From Blumeriella jaapii (lineage: Eukaryota; Ascomycota; Leotiomycetes; Helotiales; Drepanopezizaceae): a stretch of 64,000 bases of DNA. Position 1 is the stretch's first letter, and the number at the start of each line of letters is the position of its first letter. Where the stretch lies: the NCBI GenBank assembly GCA_009599575.1, contig VWND01000076.1, positions 1,550,001-1,614,000 of the forward strand, written 5' to 3'. Of the stretch, positions 39,629-51,564 are shown one piece after another. The position numbers and the translations under genes are program-made. The notes below the pieces were generated by a model, which did not search any database, was not told the origin of the DNA, and saw only the letters and a program-made list of their open reading frames with translations.

Positions 39629-41346
39629 CGCGTATGCAGTTCACAGATGAGAACTGTGTGAAGTAGCTGCTTGTAATCAGAGATTAGGGGTTGTGTTGAA
39701 CGCGTAGGGGGAAAAGGTGGGGGGTGAAAGATCAGTAGGAGCGCAAAAATGCTGTGCGTCAAACAGTGTGTGTGGTGAGAGAGGAGGTGCTCGCGTGCTC
39801 ACCTCACTTATGCAAAACCATTCCGACCCTGGTCCCACACACGGTGATAGAGACCTTAGTATTGTGGCAGAAACTACCGAGGTATGACGAGTAGCTGGTC
39901 TTTGTGCGAAAATCCAATCTTTGACTTGCTTTCCTAACACTAACATGTCGCTCCTCAACTGCAGACGAGGTGCCACAAGACTTTCTGCCATTTTTTCGGC
40001 CTCTTTCTCAGTAGGTAATTTAGTATCTCAAGGTCACATTCGATCTCGCTCAACGTAAGCCTATTTACCCGAAGAGTGCAGAGAATTTGCCGTAGCTCGC
40101 ATTCGAGGGAAAACGGTCGCAGAAGCAAAGACCCCGTCTTCGTGTCCACAAACTCCGGACCTTATCTGGTCTCGTTCTCTCTTTCATTTCTCTTCGTATA
40201 GGGCGGTACCTCGACAATAGCTTTCTACGAACGATCACGGGTAAGATGAGCTGCTACTCCGAGAAGGAGTTGAGAGCTTGGCGGGCGAGGAATACGACTG
40301 GGAAAGATCCCCGTCGACGGTCACTCGAGGTAAACATCTCTCAGTGGCTCTATAGCTTCACCATACTACTGACAGAATCACAAGCGCACTCTTGGCCAGA
40401 AGAAAAAAAAAGTGTCGCTTTCGTGATCGTCTCGATCAGCCCACAATGCTATTGGCTCGCTTAAACCCGTCCGGTGGTTGAAAGTAAACAAACCGCCTTA
40501 AGTTCACCTTTCACTTTGGGTACCACCACACACATACCAATGTCGCGAAACCTCACCCACGAGTAGTATGGAGTTCATCGCGAACTGGCGACCATATCGA
40601 TCCACATGTAGCACAAGATTGAGCCTATGAAATATTCTTCTACGCCCCAGATGTCGCGCTGGCTGGCTGGCTTCCGACAAGCTATTCATTCACCTCCACG
40701 TGATGGCATTCGAAGAGATGTTTCCGCACTTTGAATGCAGAACTTTGCATTCGGAGACTCGAGGGGAAAGAGCCCAACCTCTCGGGCAGGTAGAAGTGAA
40801 GTGAAGAAAGGCGGCCTTGGCAGGCCCTTGGCATGCGCAAATGCCACTGGCCAATCAGAAGAGCCACAATTATAATTCTGTTGCACGTCGCAGTTCCCAG
40901 CGAGTCGTTAAAAGAGCCTGTTTGACTCGTACGGTACGTACGTACTCTCTCTGTCTGTGGTTCTTCGCATCCAGCCAGATAGATCTCGAGTTTTTCTGCA
41001 TGGAGAGAGAGCGTTTTCCCCGCTTACGACGCAGATTCGAATACAGTCTAACAGCCATGTAGTCTCGATCTACACAAAGACGCTTGCGGCAGATATTGGA
41101 AAGCGCAAGCTTTCTACGAAGAAATATACGCTTTCTGTTAAATCGATGTTGGGTTGAGCATACGACTTGGAACGGAAATGGAAGACTGGCAGCGTCAATC
41201 AAGCGAGATCATCCTACTCAACGTAGGTATGCGAGAGTCAGGTTTCAAGTCAGGTACGCTTCTGCTGAGTGATCTATCTACAAGAGTTATCTACCTGCCC
41301 CGGACCATTTGGAATCGCAGAACAAAGCCACCGAGACCCCCTAGCG
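39629..41346. other. Intergenic region between the two minus-strand BTB genes
   Basis: No gene is clear. A 72-codon plus-strand frame from ATG 40246 has no recognisable features. At 40482 GTAAACAAACCG and TTCACCTTT recur as in the region before 2362, and GTTGCACGTCGCAG near 40880 repeats a word seen at 25.9-26.5 kb. Confidence 0.5.
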
Positions 41347-43855
41347 TCAATGGAAAGGGTACACAATCTCGTACTCGACCACATAGTAATCCTCCACCCT
41401 GGGAATCTCGAACTTCTTCCCGTTCTCCTTGTCGCGGACGAACTGGGTCAGCAGCTCGATCCACTCCAGCATCAGCTCGGTGTGGTAGTACTTCGCTCCC
41501 TCGGAGATGTCCTCCATCTTGAGACGCGCGGCGTACTCGTGCACAAAGTACTTCCGCAGCGCACACTCCTTGGTGGAGTGCGCGTAGAGCAGGCTGCACG
41601 CCTCGAGCGACAGGACCATCGTCTCGTTGCGGATGCGGTAGAGCTCACGCAGACACTGGTTCTGGAGGTGGGAGATGCCGAGGCTCCCGGCGACGAGGTA
41701 CAGGTCGACCAGCAGAGCTTGCTCGTCAGACTGGATGCCGAGAGGGAGGGCGGGATGGGGGTACAGCTTCGTCGTGTACAGCCAGTTCTTGAGCCAGTAC
41801 ATGGTTGGAGCCATGCGGACCTCGACTTTATAGTCTTGGCGGACGGTTATGAGGCAGGAGTGCTCGAAGGCAATGGAGGGCGAGTGGAAGAAGGCGAGGT
41901 CCCAGTGGACGTACATGGTTTGGGATTGGGTCGGTAGGTGGTTGTCGGGCCTGACGGTGAAATTCAAGGCAATCGTACGGCCTTGGGGATCGCTGGATCT
42001 GGAATTAGATAGGTGAGGCTAGCGATCGAAGTAAACTACTCACTATGCTGCATCGATACGTCCGGACGCGTGATTGAACACTGGCCTGCTTGGATCGTGC
42101 AGAATTAATTCTGCAGAATGTCTGTCCCATGCAAGCGAAGCGCACTGTCGGACATACTTATTGAATGTCTCTTGATCATTAGCTGAACTGTTTTAGATCA
42201 GTTGAAAGTCACGCAGAACGATGATGCATTTGATGAATATCTTACTTAACAATCTGACCTGATGGTCTTCCGTCTGGAATCTGGCTGCCGTTACTTAGTT
42301 CGCCTCCTTGTTCTCCGATATCTCGCTGCATTTTCTGCTCATCTGGACCGCGGCTATTAGAATCGTGTCCGTCTGGAGTCTGGCCTATCTGAGTATGGTG
42401 CTGTTGAGGCATGTAAGGCGAGTGGGCTGGAAGGTACTCACTCGAATCAGCGTAGAAGCCCGGCCGAGTGACCTGCTGCGATTGCGCAGCGCCAGTCTGA
42501 GTTGGAGGCTGTTGAGCCATATCAGACGGGTTATTTGGCGTGCGCTGTGCAGCAGGCGCAACTAATCTTGAGTTACTGGACCAGGAAGCGACAGCGGGTA
42601 ATTGGGTCTGCTGATGCGAAGGTTGAAGCTTTTGATTTGGCGCAGGGCGAGGAAGAAACAGAGAGCTGGATGGTCGGTCTAGGACTTGACTCGGTTTCGG
42701 GTAGTAGGTGATGTTTTGCGTGTCTTTGCGAATCTCCTGGGACCTGCCATCGGGCAGTTGATTCTGCTTAGTGAAGTTTCCTGGGGGTTGAACAGCGCCC
42801 ATGGGTGATTGGTTCATTTGTTGGGAACTAGATCCACCAATAGCTTTGGGGTTAATCGCGGGATGCTCTTCCGGTAGACGAGCTTTTTGATGAGTCGCAA
42901 GTCGCGGTGTGAGGACATTCATCCTTGCTCTCATCTCCTCTAGCTGCTTCTGTGCGGCTTCCACCGCAGCCTGTTTTTCTAAACGGCGACGATTTTGGAC
43001 TTTCGGAACCGGCTGCTTTACAGCTTCACGCGTAGTGGATGGAAGCTGGCTAGGATATGTATCCATGTTCTCTGGGTTTTCATTCCCTGAGTCTCGAGGT
43101 TGGTGAGCAAGTGGTTCAGTCCGAACTTCGACCGAATGATGGTGAAACTGGAGGTTCTCAGAGTCATGTTCTCGTTTGATTGGTTTCTGAACATCTAATC
43201 GAGAGCTCTGGGTGGTATTTCTGTCAAAATCACGACCGTAATGATCACGCTGAATAGATCGTGGAGAGAACGTTCTCTCTTGCTGGTCTTGTAGTGGCCC
43301 TCCTCCTTGATTCTGCTGCGGGTCTTGGCTTTCATAACTCTGGTCACGCTGTAGACCGTCTGGACCATATCGGTTCTGGACGAGCATCCCATCTATCATC
43401 GTAGCCTGGGCGTGATATTCTCCTCGATCACGGGCCATGAAGCCATACACATTTGCGTCATATTGGCTGACCGAATCCATGCGATCAGCAAGACCTGGGA
43501 CAATAGTCGGCCGACTTTCAGCGAATCTTGCTCCTTCAGGGCCATCCGGAGTAGTCAGGTTGTAGAGACTGATCATTCTCTGCGGGTATATCCCGACCTC
43601 GGGGCTATCAGGAGTGCCCGGATTGTAGCCACTGGCCATGCCATGTGGGTATGTCTGGGACTCGCCCGCGGAACGTTGCCCACTTGCGGCGGCGCCGGCG
43701 TACGAGTCAGAAGCCAGCTGCCTCCTCTGGGCAGCGATGCCCTGGTAATAGCCATCGATTACGTTCTGCGGATATCCACATCCCTGGTCCTCGTCCGTGG
43801 TCATGCTTTGCCTCTTTCTGCCGGTAGCTTGCTGATTGCGCTTCGAGTCATCCAT
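41347..43855 (-). CDS. Large Q/S-rich protein with C-terminal BTB/POZ-like domain
   Basis: Minus-strand exons 43855-42246, 42187-42044 and 41992-41347 give 799 residues. Both introns (58 and 51 bp) have GTAAGA and GTGAGT donors and restore one frame, joining the long first exon to the BTB part. Residues 1-535 are disordered, rich in Q, N, P and S, with a basic/helical patch VQNRRRLEKQAAVEAAQKQL near residue 290. Residues about 540-799 hold the domain: NKYVRQCASLAWDRHSAELI, TMYVHWDLAFFHSPSIAFE, YWLKNWLYTTKLYP and DLYLVAGSLGISHLQNQCL. In the last intron the first acceptor (ATTCCAG) would create a stop, so the second (GATCCAG) must be used. The Q-rich part suggests a nuclear role, but this is a guess. 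Confidence 0.78.
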
Positions 43856-46343
43856 GCTGCTCGGCGTTAGATCTATGCAGGATTGAACTTGCTGGGACTC
43901 GAAAGCTTTGAGTTAATTATCATGAGGCTGCTCAAGGAGAGCCGAAGAAGACTTACAGGTGCAGGGTATGGCGTGGTTGCTGATAATATGAACTTCGCGC
44001 TTGCGACGCGTTGCAGTTAAGGTGTTGCTTAGATTCGAGGTCACGTCCTGCTCTTGGGCTTGTAAGTCTTGTATGATTGCAGCAGGAACGTAAGAGAACT
44101 TACAAGTACTCGAATACCGCAGAACAATCCTGATCCCGTGGAACAAGATCGAGAGTTTCAGATCGGTGTGTCTGTGTCATGAAAAGGCCGGAAAGGTGGT
44201 TGATGAAAAGGGTTGAAAGAGTTGGTTTCCGAAAAAGGGCGATTGGCTAAAAAAGTAGTTGTCGAGAAAAGGTGAATGCCTAGAAAAATCGCTGTCAAGG
44301 ACAGATACAAACAACGTGGAGAGAAAAATTCCAACATCAGAATTTCGTATTTCTATTATCCGTTTTGTGTGTGATACTATTCAAATAGCAGATTCAAGTC
44401 CTACATTTGCTCCATTTTTCTCAAATCATTTTATTCCGATTAGCTGACAACAAATTCATACAAAATGCACGATTTATGCTCGATAAAGCTCAGAGGTTGT
44501 CAAGTTGGGAATGAAACCAAAGGGTTGATTTAAAGGAAAAGTAAAAAGATAGGATTTTAAAACCACAGAATTAAAGGATAGAAGAACAAGTATAAAGGAT
44601 CATTTAAATGCGGCAGATGAACCCAGTCCCAGGCTTCCGGATTCACTTCTCGACTTCCCTCTCAGAGAAGCAGAAATCGCCCACGCAACTTCAGCGACTA
44701 GGTACCACACAAGACAGCATAGAATCCAAACAGCTCGAGTACTCTACACTAAAAAGAGAAAAAACACATAAGCATCTTCACCCAAATCACTCTTTCAAAC
44801 CTGTTTATACAAATTGGATGATTTGCGCCAGCAAGAGCTCGATTCGATTCTACCAGGAAGCAATCAAAGCAAATTGAAAAGAAAAGCACCTTACGCTCAA
44901 GCTTAAAGAATGCAGTACGTGCTTCCATACCGAAGCAAAAGATAAACGAAAAACAAAGGAAACAGTCCCCTCCCCCCCCCTCCTTCTGCCCACCTGTTTT
45001 ATAAAAAGAAACCCTCTGGTCGTGAAATCGCCCCCCCTCGAAGAAACACCCAGCACTCACAAAAAGCAGTCCAGACCCAACCCAACCCAACCCATCTCTC
45101 ACCTCCGCGCTGGGATACCTAAGCTACCTTACCTACCACGCTGCCCTCTCTCTTTACAGAAACGTCACGGGAAAACGATTGTAGGGCGATAAGTGAGCGC
45201 TACATACATACATACATACCTTACATACATACCTAAGGTAGGTAGGCAGGCAGGCAGGCAGGTAGGTACCCAAACGCAAAAGGCCGAGCAAATATCAAGC
45301 ACCCGGAACCCAGACCAGCAAGACACTGGGACGGATCGGATCGGTGCAAGGGCCGGCACGACTTCTCTGCCAGTATCCATCCATCAATCGTAAAACGCAG
45401 CCAGGGTATTGTGCATATTCCGTTTATGATCCATCCTCTGTGAGCGAGAAAGCAAGCAAGCAAGCAAGCAACCACATACATACACATACATACACATACA
45501 TACATCATATAAACATATAAACAAACACATATCTAAAAAAAAAAAAAACTTAGCACGCGAACCCTCCCCCCGCTCTCCCCCCCCCCCCCAGAAAATATAT
45601 AGAACGTACCAAAGTCCTAAGCCCAAACGCAGCAACAAATCCAGACACCAACAAATACCGAGCGAGAACCCCCCCTTCCAAGAAGAAGAAGAAGAAGAAG
45701 ACGAACCCCCCCCCCCCCCTCCCCTTCGCCCCCTCACTTACCACCCAAAAAAAAAACCGCCTCCATGAAAAAGCACAGCGTCGCTGCCAGCCAAGACCCG
45801 CGAATCCTCGCTTAGCGATCCATCCATCCAAGCTTCCATCTCTCCATCCATCCATCCATCCATCCATCCATCCATCCATCCATCCATCTCTCCATCCATC
45901 CATCCATCCATCCATCCATCCATCCATCCATCCATCCATCCATCCATCCATCCAGCCATCCCGAGGTACGACGGAATCAAGACATGCACTCCCGACGTAG
46001 CGTGGATGCGGCAATGCGCGCGATCCACGGCAGACAGGTGAACGAACGAACGAACGGCCGGTCGAGGGGTCGACCGGTCGATGATGATGACGGGACGGAG
46101 GGAGCATTGGGGGTTGCTTGCGCGGGATGCCGATGCTCCGTGCTGGTGAGATATCCCGTGTGATGATGCTGGTGTGCCTTGTCTACCTCGTCTCGTGTTG
46201 TGGTGTGGTTCATAGGTACAACACAGGACGGAGCAAGCGCTGCCTCGACGTTTCGTTCCCACTCGCTTTTCTCAGCCCTGGTGCGAGACCCATCCGAGCT
46301 TCAGCATTCACAATTCACACAAACAGAGACACGGTACTTCAGC
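43856..46343. other. Gene-free region with simple repeats
   Basis: No coding gene was seen. The first kilobase is AT-rich. From 45.0 kb on there are CATA, GGCA, AAGC and ACATAC arrays, short A and C homopolymers, a GAA run near 45680 and a long CATC array (45819-45960). Minus-strand frames with repeated MDGW arise from that array. Confidence 0.65.
45819..45960. repeat. (CATC)n microsatellite
   Basis: About 30 copies of the tetranucleotide with a few TCTC interruptions. A second CATC array lies at 54842-54912, and the GGAT complement forms the array at 52347-52538. Confidence 0.97.
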
Positions 46344-46690
46344 ATGCCTAAGTTTGGTGTATATTCAGTCTTTGAGAAGCTAGGCTTCAGCTACATTCCC
46401 TCCAACTCCCCTCGCCTAGGGCCGAACAACTTCGGCCAGCACGACCAGGTAAGAGAAGTTCATGGATCATGATCTGTACAGCGTCTCATCCGCCGCACGC
46501 AAGGGAGGCAAACGCCAGCTAGTGCCATCGGCATCCAAGTGCCTAGGCCGCCGTCAAGAATGAGAACGTCCAGCGTACATCCTGACAGAATCACCATTCT
46601 CAGGGACACGTCAAATCCAGTTGTGCGTCCACCATTTGCGTGCGAGGCGCTCTGCCAACCGCAATATCGGCGCCGTCAGCGCCAACCATA
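46344..46690 (+). CDS. Possible small gene, unrecognised
   Basis: ATG 46344 opens a 35-codon exon (MPKFGVYSVFEKLGFSYIPS, then NSPRLGPNNFGQHDQ) that ends exactly at a GTAAGA donor (46449). If the TGTACAG acceptor at 46481 is used, the frame stays open to a TAG near 46690, giving about 105 residues with a basic second half. That intron would be only 33 bp, unusually short; other acceptors, for example after CATTCTCAG near 46603, give different tails. The first exon does not look random, but I recognise no family. It converges on the minus-strand gene ending at 46758. Confidence 0.3.
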
Positions 46691-46757
46691 GCAACACCGT
46701 GAAGCAATGCGTGGTCAAAGGTTCGAGAGGTGAGATGCGTCATCCACGACCCATCAA

Positions 46758-47771
46758 CTAATCCATGTACTAGGTCAAGTTAGCCTTGCATCTTGCAACA
46801 TCTCAGGATTCGTGGGGCGTGGGTTTCTTGTCTTGGAGAGCAAGCTTCCCAAGCCGCGCAGGTCGGAAATCACCGGGGGGCATTAATGATACGTACAAAG
46901 TCCCCCTTGAGAATACGCTCTTGCATCGCATCGGGCTTCTTCCGCTCCGGTCTTGGTGCAGCGGCCGGGGTCGCAGTGGGAGGAGCAGGCAGCTCGCTGA
47001 CGCTCTTGGCGCGCTCATGTACCGGCATGGGCTTGGCGCTGGGAGAGATGGGGAAGCTGGGCCGCTGCGTCTGCGAGACGGCACTCTCGGCACGGGATCT
47101 AAACTGCTCGGACAAGTTGAAGCCAGTGCCTTCACCTGGGCGAGCGGAAAAGGGATAGTCAGAAGCAGTTCGGGGCTTTGAATGCGTGCTTGCCTGATGT
47201 GCGTGATTCGGGGGGTGGGGAGGGATCCCACCTCCGCCCCGCGCGCCCGAACCCGAGCCTGAGCCCGAGCCCACGCGAGCACTGCGCGGCCCCGACGGAA
47301 TGGACGGAAGGGGAGCAGTAGTATAAGAAGGTGCTCTACCGGCTATGCCTGGGCTACCACCACCGCCTCTCGCGCTGCGGAGAGCTTGCGCCCCAAACGA
47401 GATGCGGCGTGTGAAGGGCTTGTCGGGTTGCGGCCCGGGCCTTCGTCCTCCTCGATGGCACTCTCGTCGATGGTCTCCGAGTTGGCGGTCGAGACGCTGC
47501 CTCGCCGACCGCCAAAGGGGAAGGGCGAGGTTTGGGAGGGGGATGTGCCGAGACCGAGGGTGGAGAGGGACATGCGTCGGCGCTGGTCCTGCGCAGCAGC
47601 TGTCGTGATGGGGCCCGGAAAGGGAGGAGTGGGAACCGAGGTGCTGTTCGCCCGACCCAGCGTGCCACCACCGAAGATGCTGGTCAAGGTCTGCGTCGAC
47701 ATAGAGCCGCGGCGCGCGCGGGAGGAGGCCTCGTTGGGCGGGGTGGTGTCACTACCGTTGTTGTTCGACAT
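46758..47771 (-). pseudogene. Ser/Pro-rich conserved fungal protein with an apparent 1-bp frameshift
   Basis: Exons read 47771-46897 and 46769-46758, the second adding only YMD after ILKGDF. The first part carries GPITTAAAQDQRRRMSLSTL and ETIDESAIEEDEGPG. At about 47415 the frame shifts: the expected continuation PFTRRISFGAQALRSARGGG is present but one base out, after PTS, where AGCCCTTC would need one more C. No intron signal fits. The exon is 875 bp, one short of a multiple of three. Downstream the frame is intact to the end (NLSEQFRSRAESAVSQTQ and DAMQERILKGDF). The rest is undamaged, so either the gene is freshly broken or one C is missing from the assembly. Function is unknown; it looks disordered. 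Confidence 0.65.
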
Positions 47772-50619
47772 GTTGAAAAAGATGCTGAGGGGCCGCGGAC
47801 GTTGAGGGTTGGTAGCAGGGTGCCGTGCTCAATCGTGGTGATGAAGCGCTGGTGTCAATGGGCCTCCGCTACAGTCTTCCGCGGCGAGTGTGGGCCCGAC
47901 GTGGCTTTATTCGGGAGGGTTCTTTGTTTGCTGTCGGTGTGGAATCCTCGCGATGCAGAGTTGGGGCGGGGAGAGCAGCTTCGACCTTTCAGCAGCCCAC
48001 TGGAGACCAGGGTGACGGAATGATGCGGCGGGAGATGGGATCGGCTGCGTTGTTGATGGGGTACGGATTGAGGAGGACAGGTGGAGTGGGATGACTAGAA
48101 CGTCGAACGACGCGGCGTAGGTGAAGGAAGGTATTGCGAGAGGGAGGGAGAGGGAGAGGAGGAAGAGGTGGAGGAGGAGGTGGTGGAGGAGGTGGAGGAG
48201 GTGGAGGAGGTGGAAGAGGAGGATACTTAGATACTTAGTCCGTAGTCGACGGGAGCTTCCTCTTGCGCTAGGATGACGACGGCTTCGGCTAGTGGCCAAT
48301 CAAGGCAACCTTTCCCCGCGAAGTGGCAACATGACCAATCAGACGCGCCAGAGCTGGGGCTAGACATGGGGGGTCCCTGGCAGTACCGACATATCGCGGG
48401 GTTGGCCTTACCTGATGCAGGTATGTAGCGTCCAGTAGCCGTGGGTACTGAAAAGTTCGGTACAGCACAGTATGTACAGTACTGCACATACATACCGCGT
48501 GCATGCTGTACTGTAACTTCTACGATCTAATCCTTCAACTATCTAAGGTAAGTACACATACACTCCGGGACAGTCCCACTCCTGCATCTGTGTACTGTAC
48601 AGTAACTTCTACGATCTAATCCTTCAACTATCTAAGTAGGTACACATACACAGACACTCCGGGACAGTCCCACTTCTCCATCTGTGTGTGTATTGTACAG
48701 TACATACACAGATACACTACTGTACTCTACCGCTCTTGTCTCGCTTGCCCTTCCATGGCGTATCTTGCCATTTCCATGTCCTTTTACTATCGTCTCTGCC
48801 GACGTACGCTATTCGTTTCTTATCGTCCCTTGTCGCCCTTTATCGCCCCTTATCGCCTTATGGCAGATCGATCACCGATATCTCAACACTTTATCACTAT
48901 CGTTCCACCTTTCACCTTCCACGCCCGGCACGTTCCCGCCCATCCGGTACGTACCGATACATACAGCACCGCACCGCACCGCACCGCACACACAACCGAC
49001 CTTCTTACCCCGCAGCTTCCACGGCACGGAAACCGCCCGCCAGACGAGGAGTGGACCGGTCGCGGAGAAAATGGCCGTGGTGCGATCAGTCATCGGTCGC
49101 AATCCCGGACTCCATGCTGCGCTGCAGTCCGGTACGAGCCACTCAGAGAGAGTCCGTCCTTATCTGCAGCTTGAGACGACGCGCCTGGGGATCCACATGG
49201 CGCTCCCCGCACGTCTCTCGGGGGGTTGTTGACACAGGCACATCCTGTACACAGGACATACACAACATCTGTGTACTGTACAGTACAGAGTAAGTGGTAC
49301 AATACTGTACCTGTACAGTACCTTAGATAAAGCTACTCGTGCGTCAAGCTTGCGTTAGTGTCAGGCCAAGAGTACCAAGTCTTCGTCGTGCTGGCACTTT
49401 GCCGGTTTGGATAAAGCGGCGATCCTTTGGCTCCAGAAGTATCTGGCTCGTGGCTCACACGCCACGACGAACAGAGCTCCCGGCGAGCACAGGACGGAGG
49501 ACGTCTTCCGCCTCCGCGCACGATTTGCTGCGACCGACACGAGCCCTCCCACCACATCGTCGTGAAGCATCTTGGCGAAAACAGGTGGACTTTCTGCGCG
49601 GTACGGACTTGGTGTCCTGATTCATGGAAGGTTTTAGAGGCTGGGCAAGTCTGGGTTGGGGAACGAAATGTGGGGGGAAGAGGGGCACGCTGCATGGAGT
49701 GGCATCAACCAGGTCGATCACCTAATGGATGTGCTGTGCGACCCAACTCGGTAGGGACCGGGAAGCAGCGTTCACAACTTGTGACTCAAAGCCCATGAAT
49801 TTGGGGCGACGACAAGTCCCCGACAGAAGTCTCGTGGTGTAGTGGGTACTGCAGGTAGCGATGATGGAGCCTGACCATTGCTTCTCTCTACGCCCTATGT
49901 CCGAATCGTTGTGTGGCCAATTGCACCATGGTCTTTCCATAGACCGCTACAGTTGGTGGTGAAAGTATGCTGAGCCTTGTAAACCTTCTTCGGAAGATGC
50001 TCTGCTTATACGATGCACTTCGATCCGGCCGGTTCCAGGATCCTACTGTAAGATCTCTCCCATAGCCACGTCTCTTATCGCGCGATGTCCTAGTACTTTG
50101 AACGATGACCTCTCCTACTACGATCTCGATGAAGCTTAACGTAGAAGGAGCCGGACGAAGATTAAGGCAGAGAATGACAACGGTTAAGGCAGAGAATGAC
50201 AACGGTTAACATGTTTCCCTTGTGGCAACGTGGGCTTCGGCCGTATGCACGTACAGTACTGTACAGTGCTCTCGTCTAGATGTCTGTCTACACACACTTG
50301 AGATTAAGGAACCACCAAGAAAGCACTGCCATCACAAATTCAAGAATGAGAAGGACGATAGCCATGGGGTACTTGAGTCAAAGAAGGTCTATAGGGAGAT
50401 GGCGAACACAAACCGACATCGAGCAGGTCTACTGTGTACACGGGACTGTTGTGGTACAGTACTGTGCTGTGCTGTGCTGTAGGTGGCACAGAGTACGATG
50501 TCAGTCGTGCTGATAAGGTGTGGTCTGTGCGGCCCGAAGCTATTCCCACCATAGCGTAGGCGAAAAACACAACCCGTTCGCGCTGCGACGCGCCCCCTCG
50601 CATCTCTGAACTTCGCAAC
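47772..50619. other. Gene-poor region with GTAC-palindrome islands
   Basis: No gene was recognised. It holds a GGA/GGT triplet run near 48130-48225, two tandem copies of an 80-90 bp block (48507-48690), C/T-rich sequence, and repeated words of ACTGTACAGTAC type near 48470, 48597, 49275-49320 and 50253. Overlapping open frames near 48.7-49.3 kb are in composition-biased DNA and show no domain. Confidence 0.5.
48507..48690. repeat. Tandem duplication of an 80-90 bp block
   Basis: Two copies contain GTAACTTCTACGATCTAATC, CTTCAACTATCTAAG, CACTCCGGGACAGTCCCACT and CATCTGTGTG in order. The first starts near 48511 and the second near 48602. Each copy is preceded by CTGTACAGT or a close variant. Confidence 0.85.
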
Positions 50620-51564
50620 ATGGCATCCAAGGCCCCTCGCACGCCCAATCGAATCACAATCGACATCTCATCCGATGACGAGGCTGTCCTGCCAGGTACG
50701 CATCCAAGCGTTGCGATTTGCATCGACGACGACAGTCCCCGCCGACAAAGCGCGCCCGCACATCTCGCGCGGATTACAAGAGCTTCACAGCCGGCTCGGG
50801 CGATTGTGGCGGCGGCTCCAGCGATGACGAGCTGCTACGTGCCGCAACGTCGCGGGTGGAATCGCAAATGGCCTCGCAGCGAGCGTTGATGCGGAGTTGG
50901 GTAGATGACGGCATTCAGATGGCAATCAGGGAGATGGCGGGGGAGGCGACTGGCGTGGAAGGGCAAGTGTTGAGAAAGACCATTGCTTGCTTGCTCGAGC
51001 ACGAACTGATAGTCTTAGCCCTCAGCCAGCAATCGATGAAGAGAAGCCTAACCGCAAGCCAGCCCATCACGCACACTACACACACGACATGCTGGCTCCC
51101 ACGGCTCCGAGACCCCCAAGCCCCCGGTCGCTGTACGGGGAGCCTTCCACGACTCCTTCATCTCTCACTGCTCCAGCTAGGTACCGCGATGCGCATGTCT
51201 CTCCGCAACCGATCGCGCGGCAAGGGCGTCAGACTCGCCCAAGTCCCTGCCCGCAAACACCAGGTCGCTTGCAAAGGCAACAGCATTCTTCTCTATCACA
51301 TCCGTCTTCCTCTGCCGCTCGGCATCCTGTTCAGCCTGATCACGCTAGATTGGAGCGCTCGCGGAGCAGGCAAGCGCCAGGCCACCGCGACAGCGGCGAA
51401 GAACCGCAAGATAGCCCAAACACGGGACTCTCCATGGAACGAGTGCGCGACGCGGTTCGACCATGATGAGCGTGATAGCGAGATTCTATGCAACGGGCGA
51501 TTGGCATTGGAATGGGGACGGCCGCGGAGAGCTCATCTCATGCCGCTCGTCAGAAGAAGATGAC
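50620..51564 (+). pseudogene. Possible decayed or multi-exon gene, structure unresolved
   Basis: ATG 50620 begins MASKAPRTPNRITIDISSDD, a plausible N-terminus with a SUMO-interaction-like patch. Coding-like sequence then continues in a second frame (SPPTKRARTSRADYKSF, then SQMASQRALMRSWVDDGIQM) and from about 51010 in a third (PQPAIDEEKPNRKPAHHAHY). A GTACGC donor and a GACAG acceptor surround the first switch, but their phases do not match. No splice pair explains the second. Either several indels broke the gene, or introns were misjudged. No family was recognised. Confidence 0.3.

Noticed and set aside
45384..46262. Minus-strand frames with repeated MDGWMDGW
   Set aside because: Direct product of the CATC array and flanking homopolymers.
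48684..49293. Three overlapping plus-strand frames of 160-200 codons
   Set aside because: They overlap one another in C/T-rich, repeat-rich DNA with no recognisable motif; open by composition.
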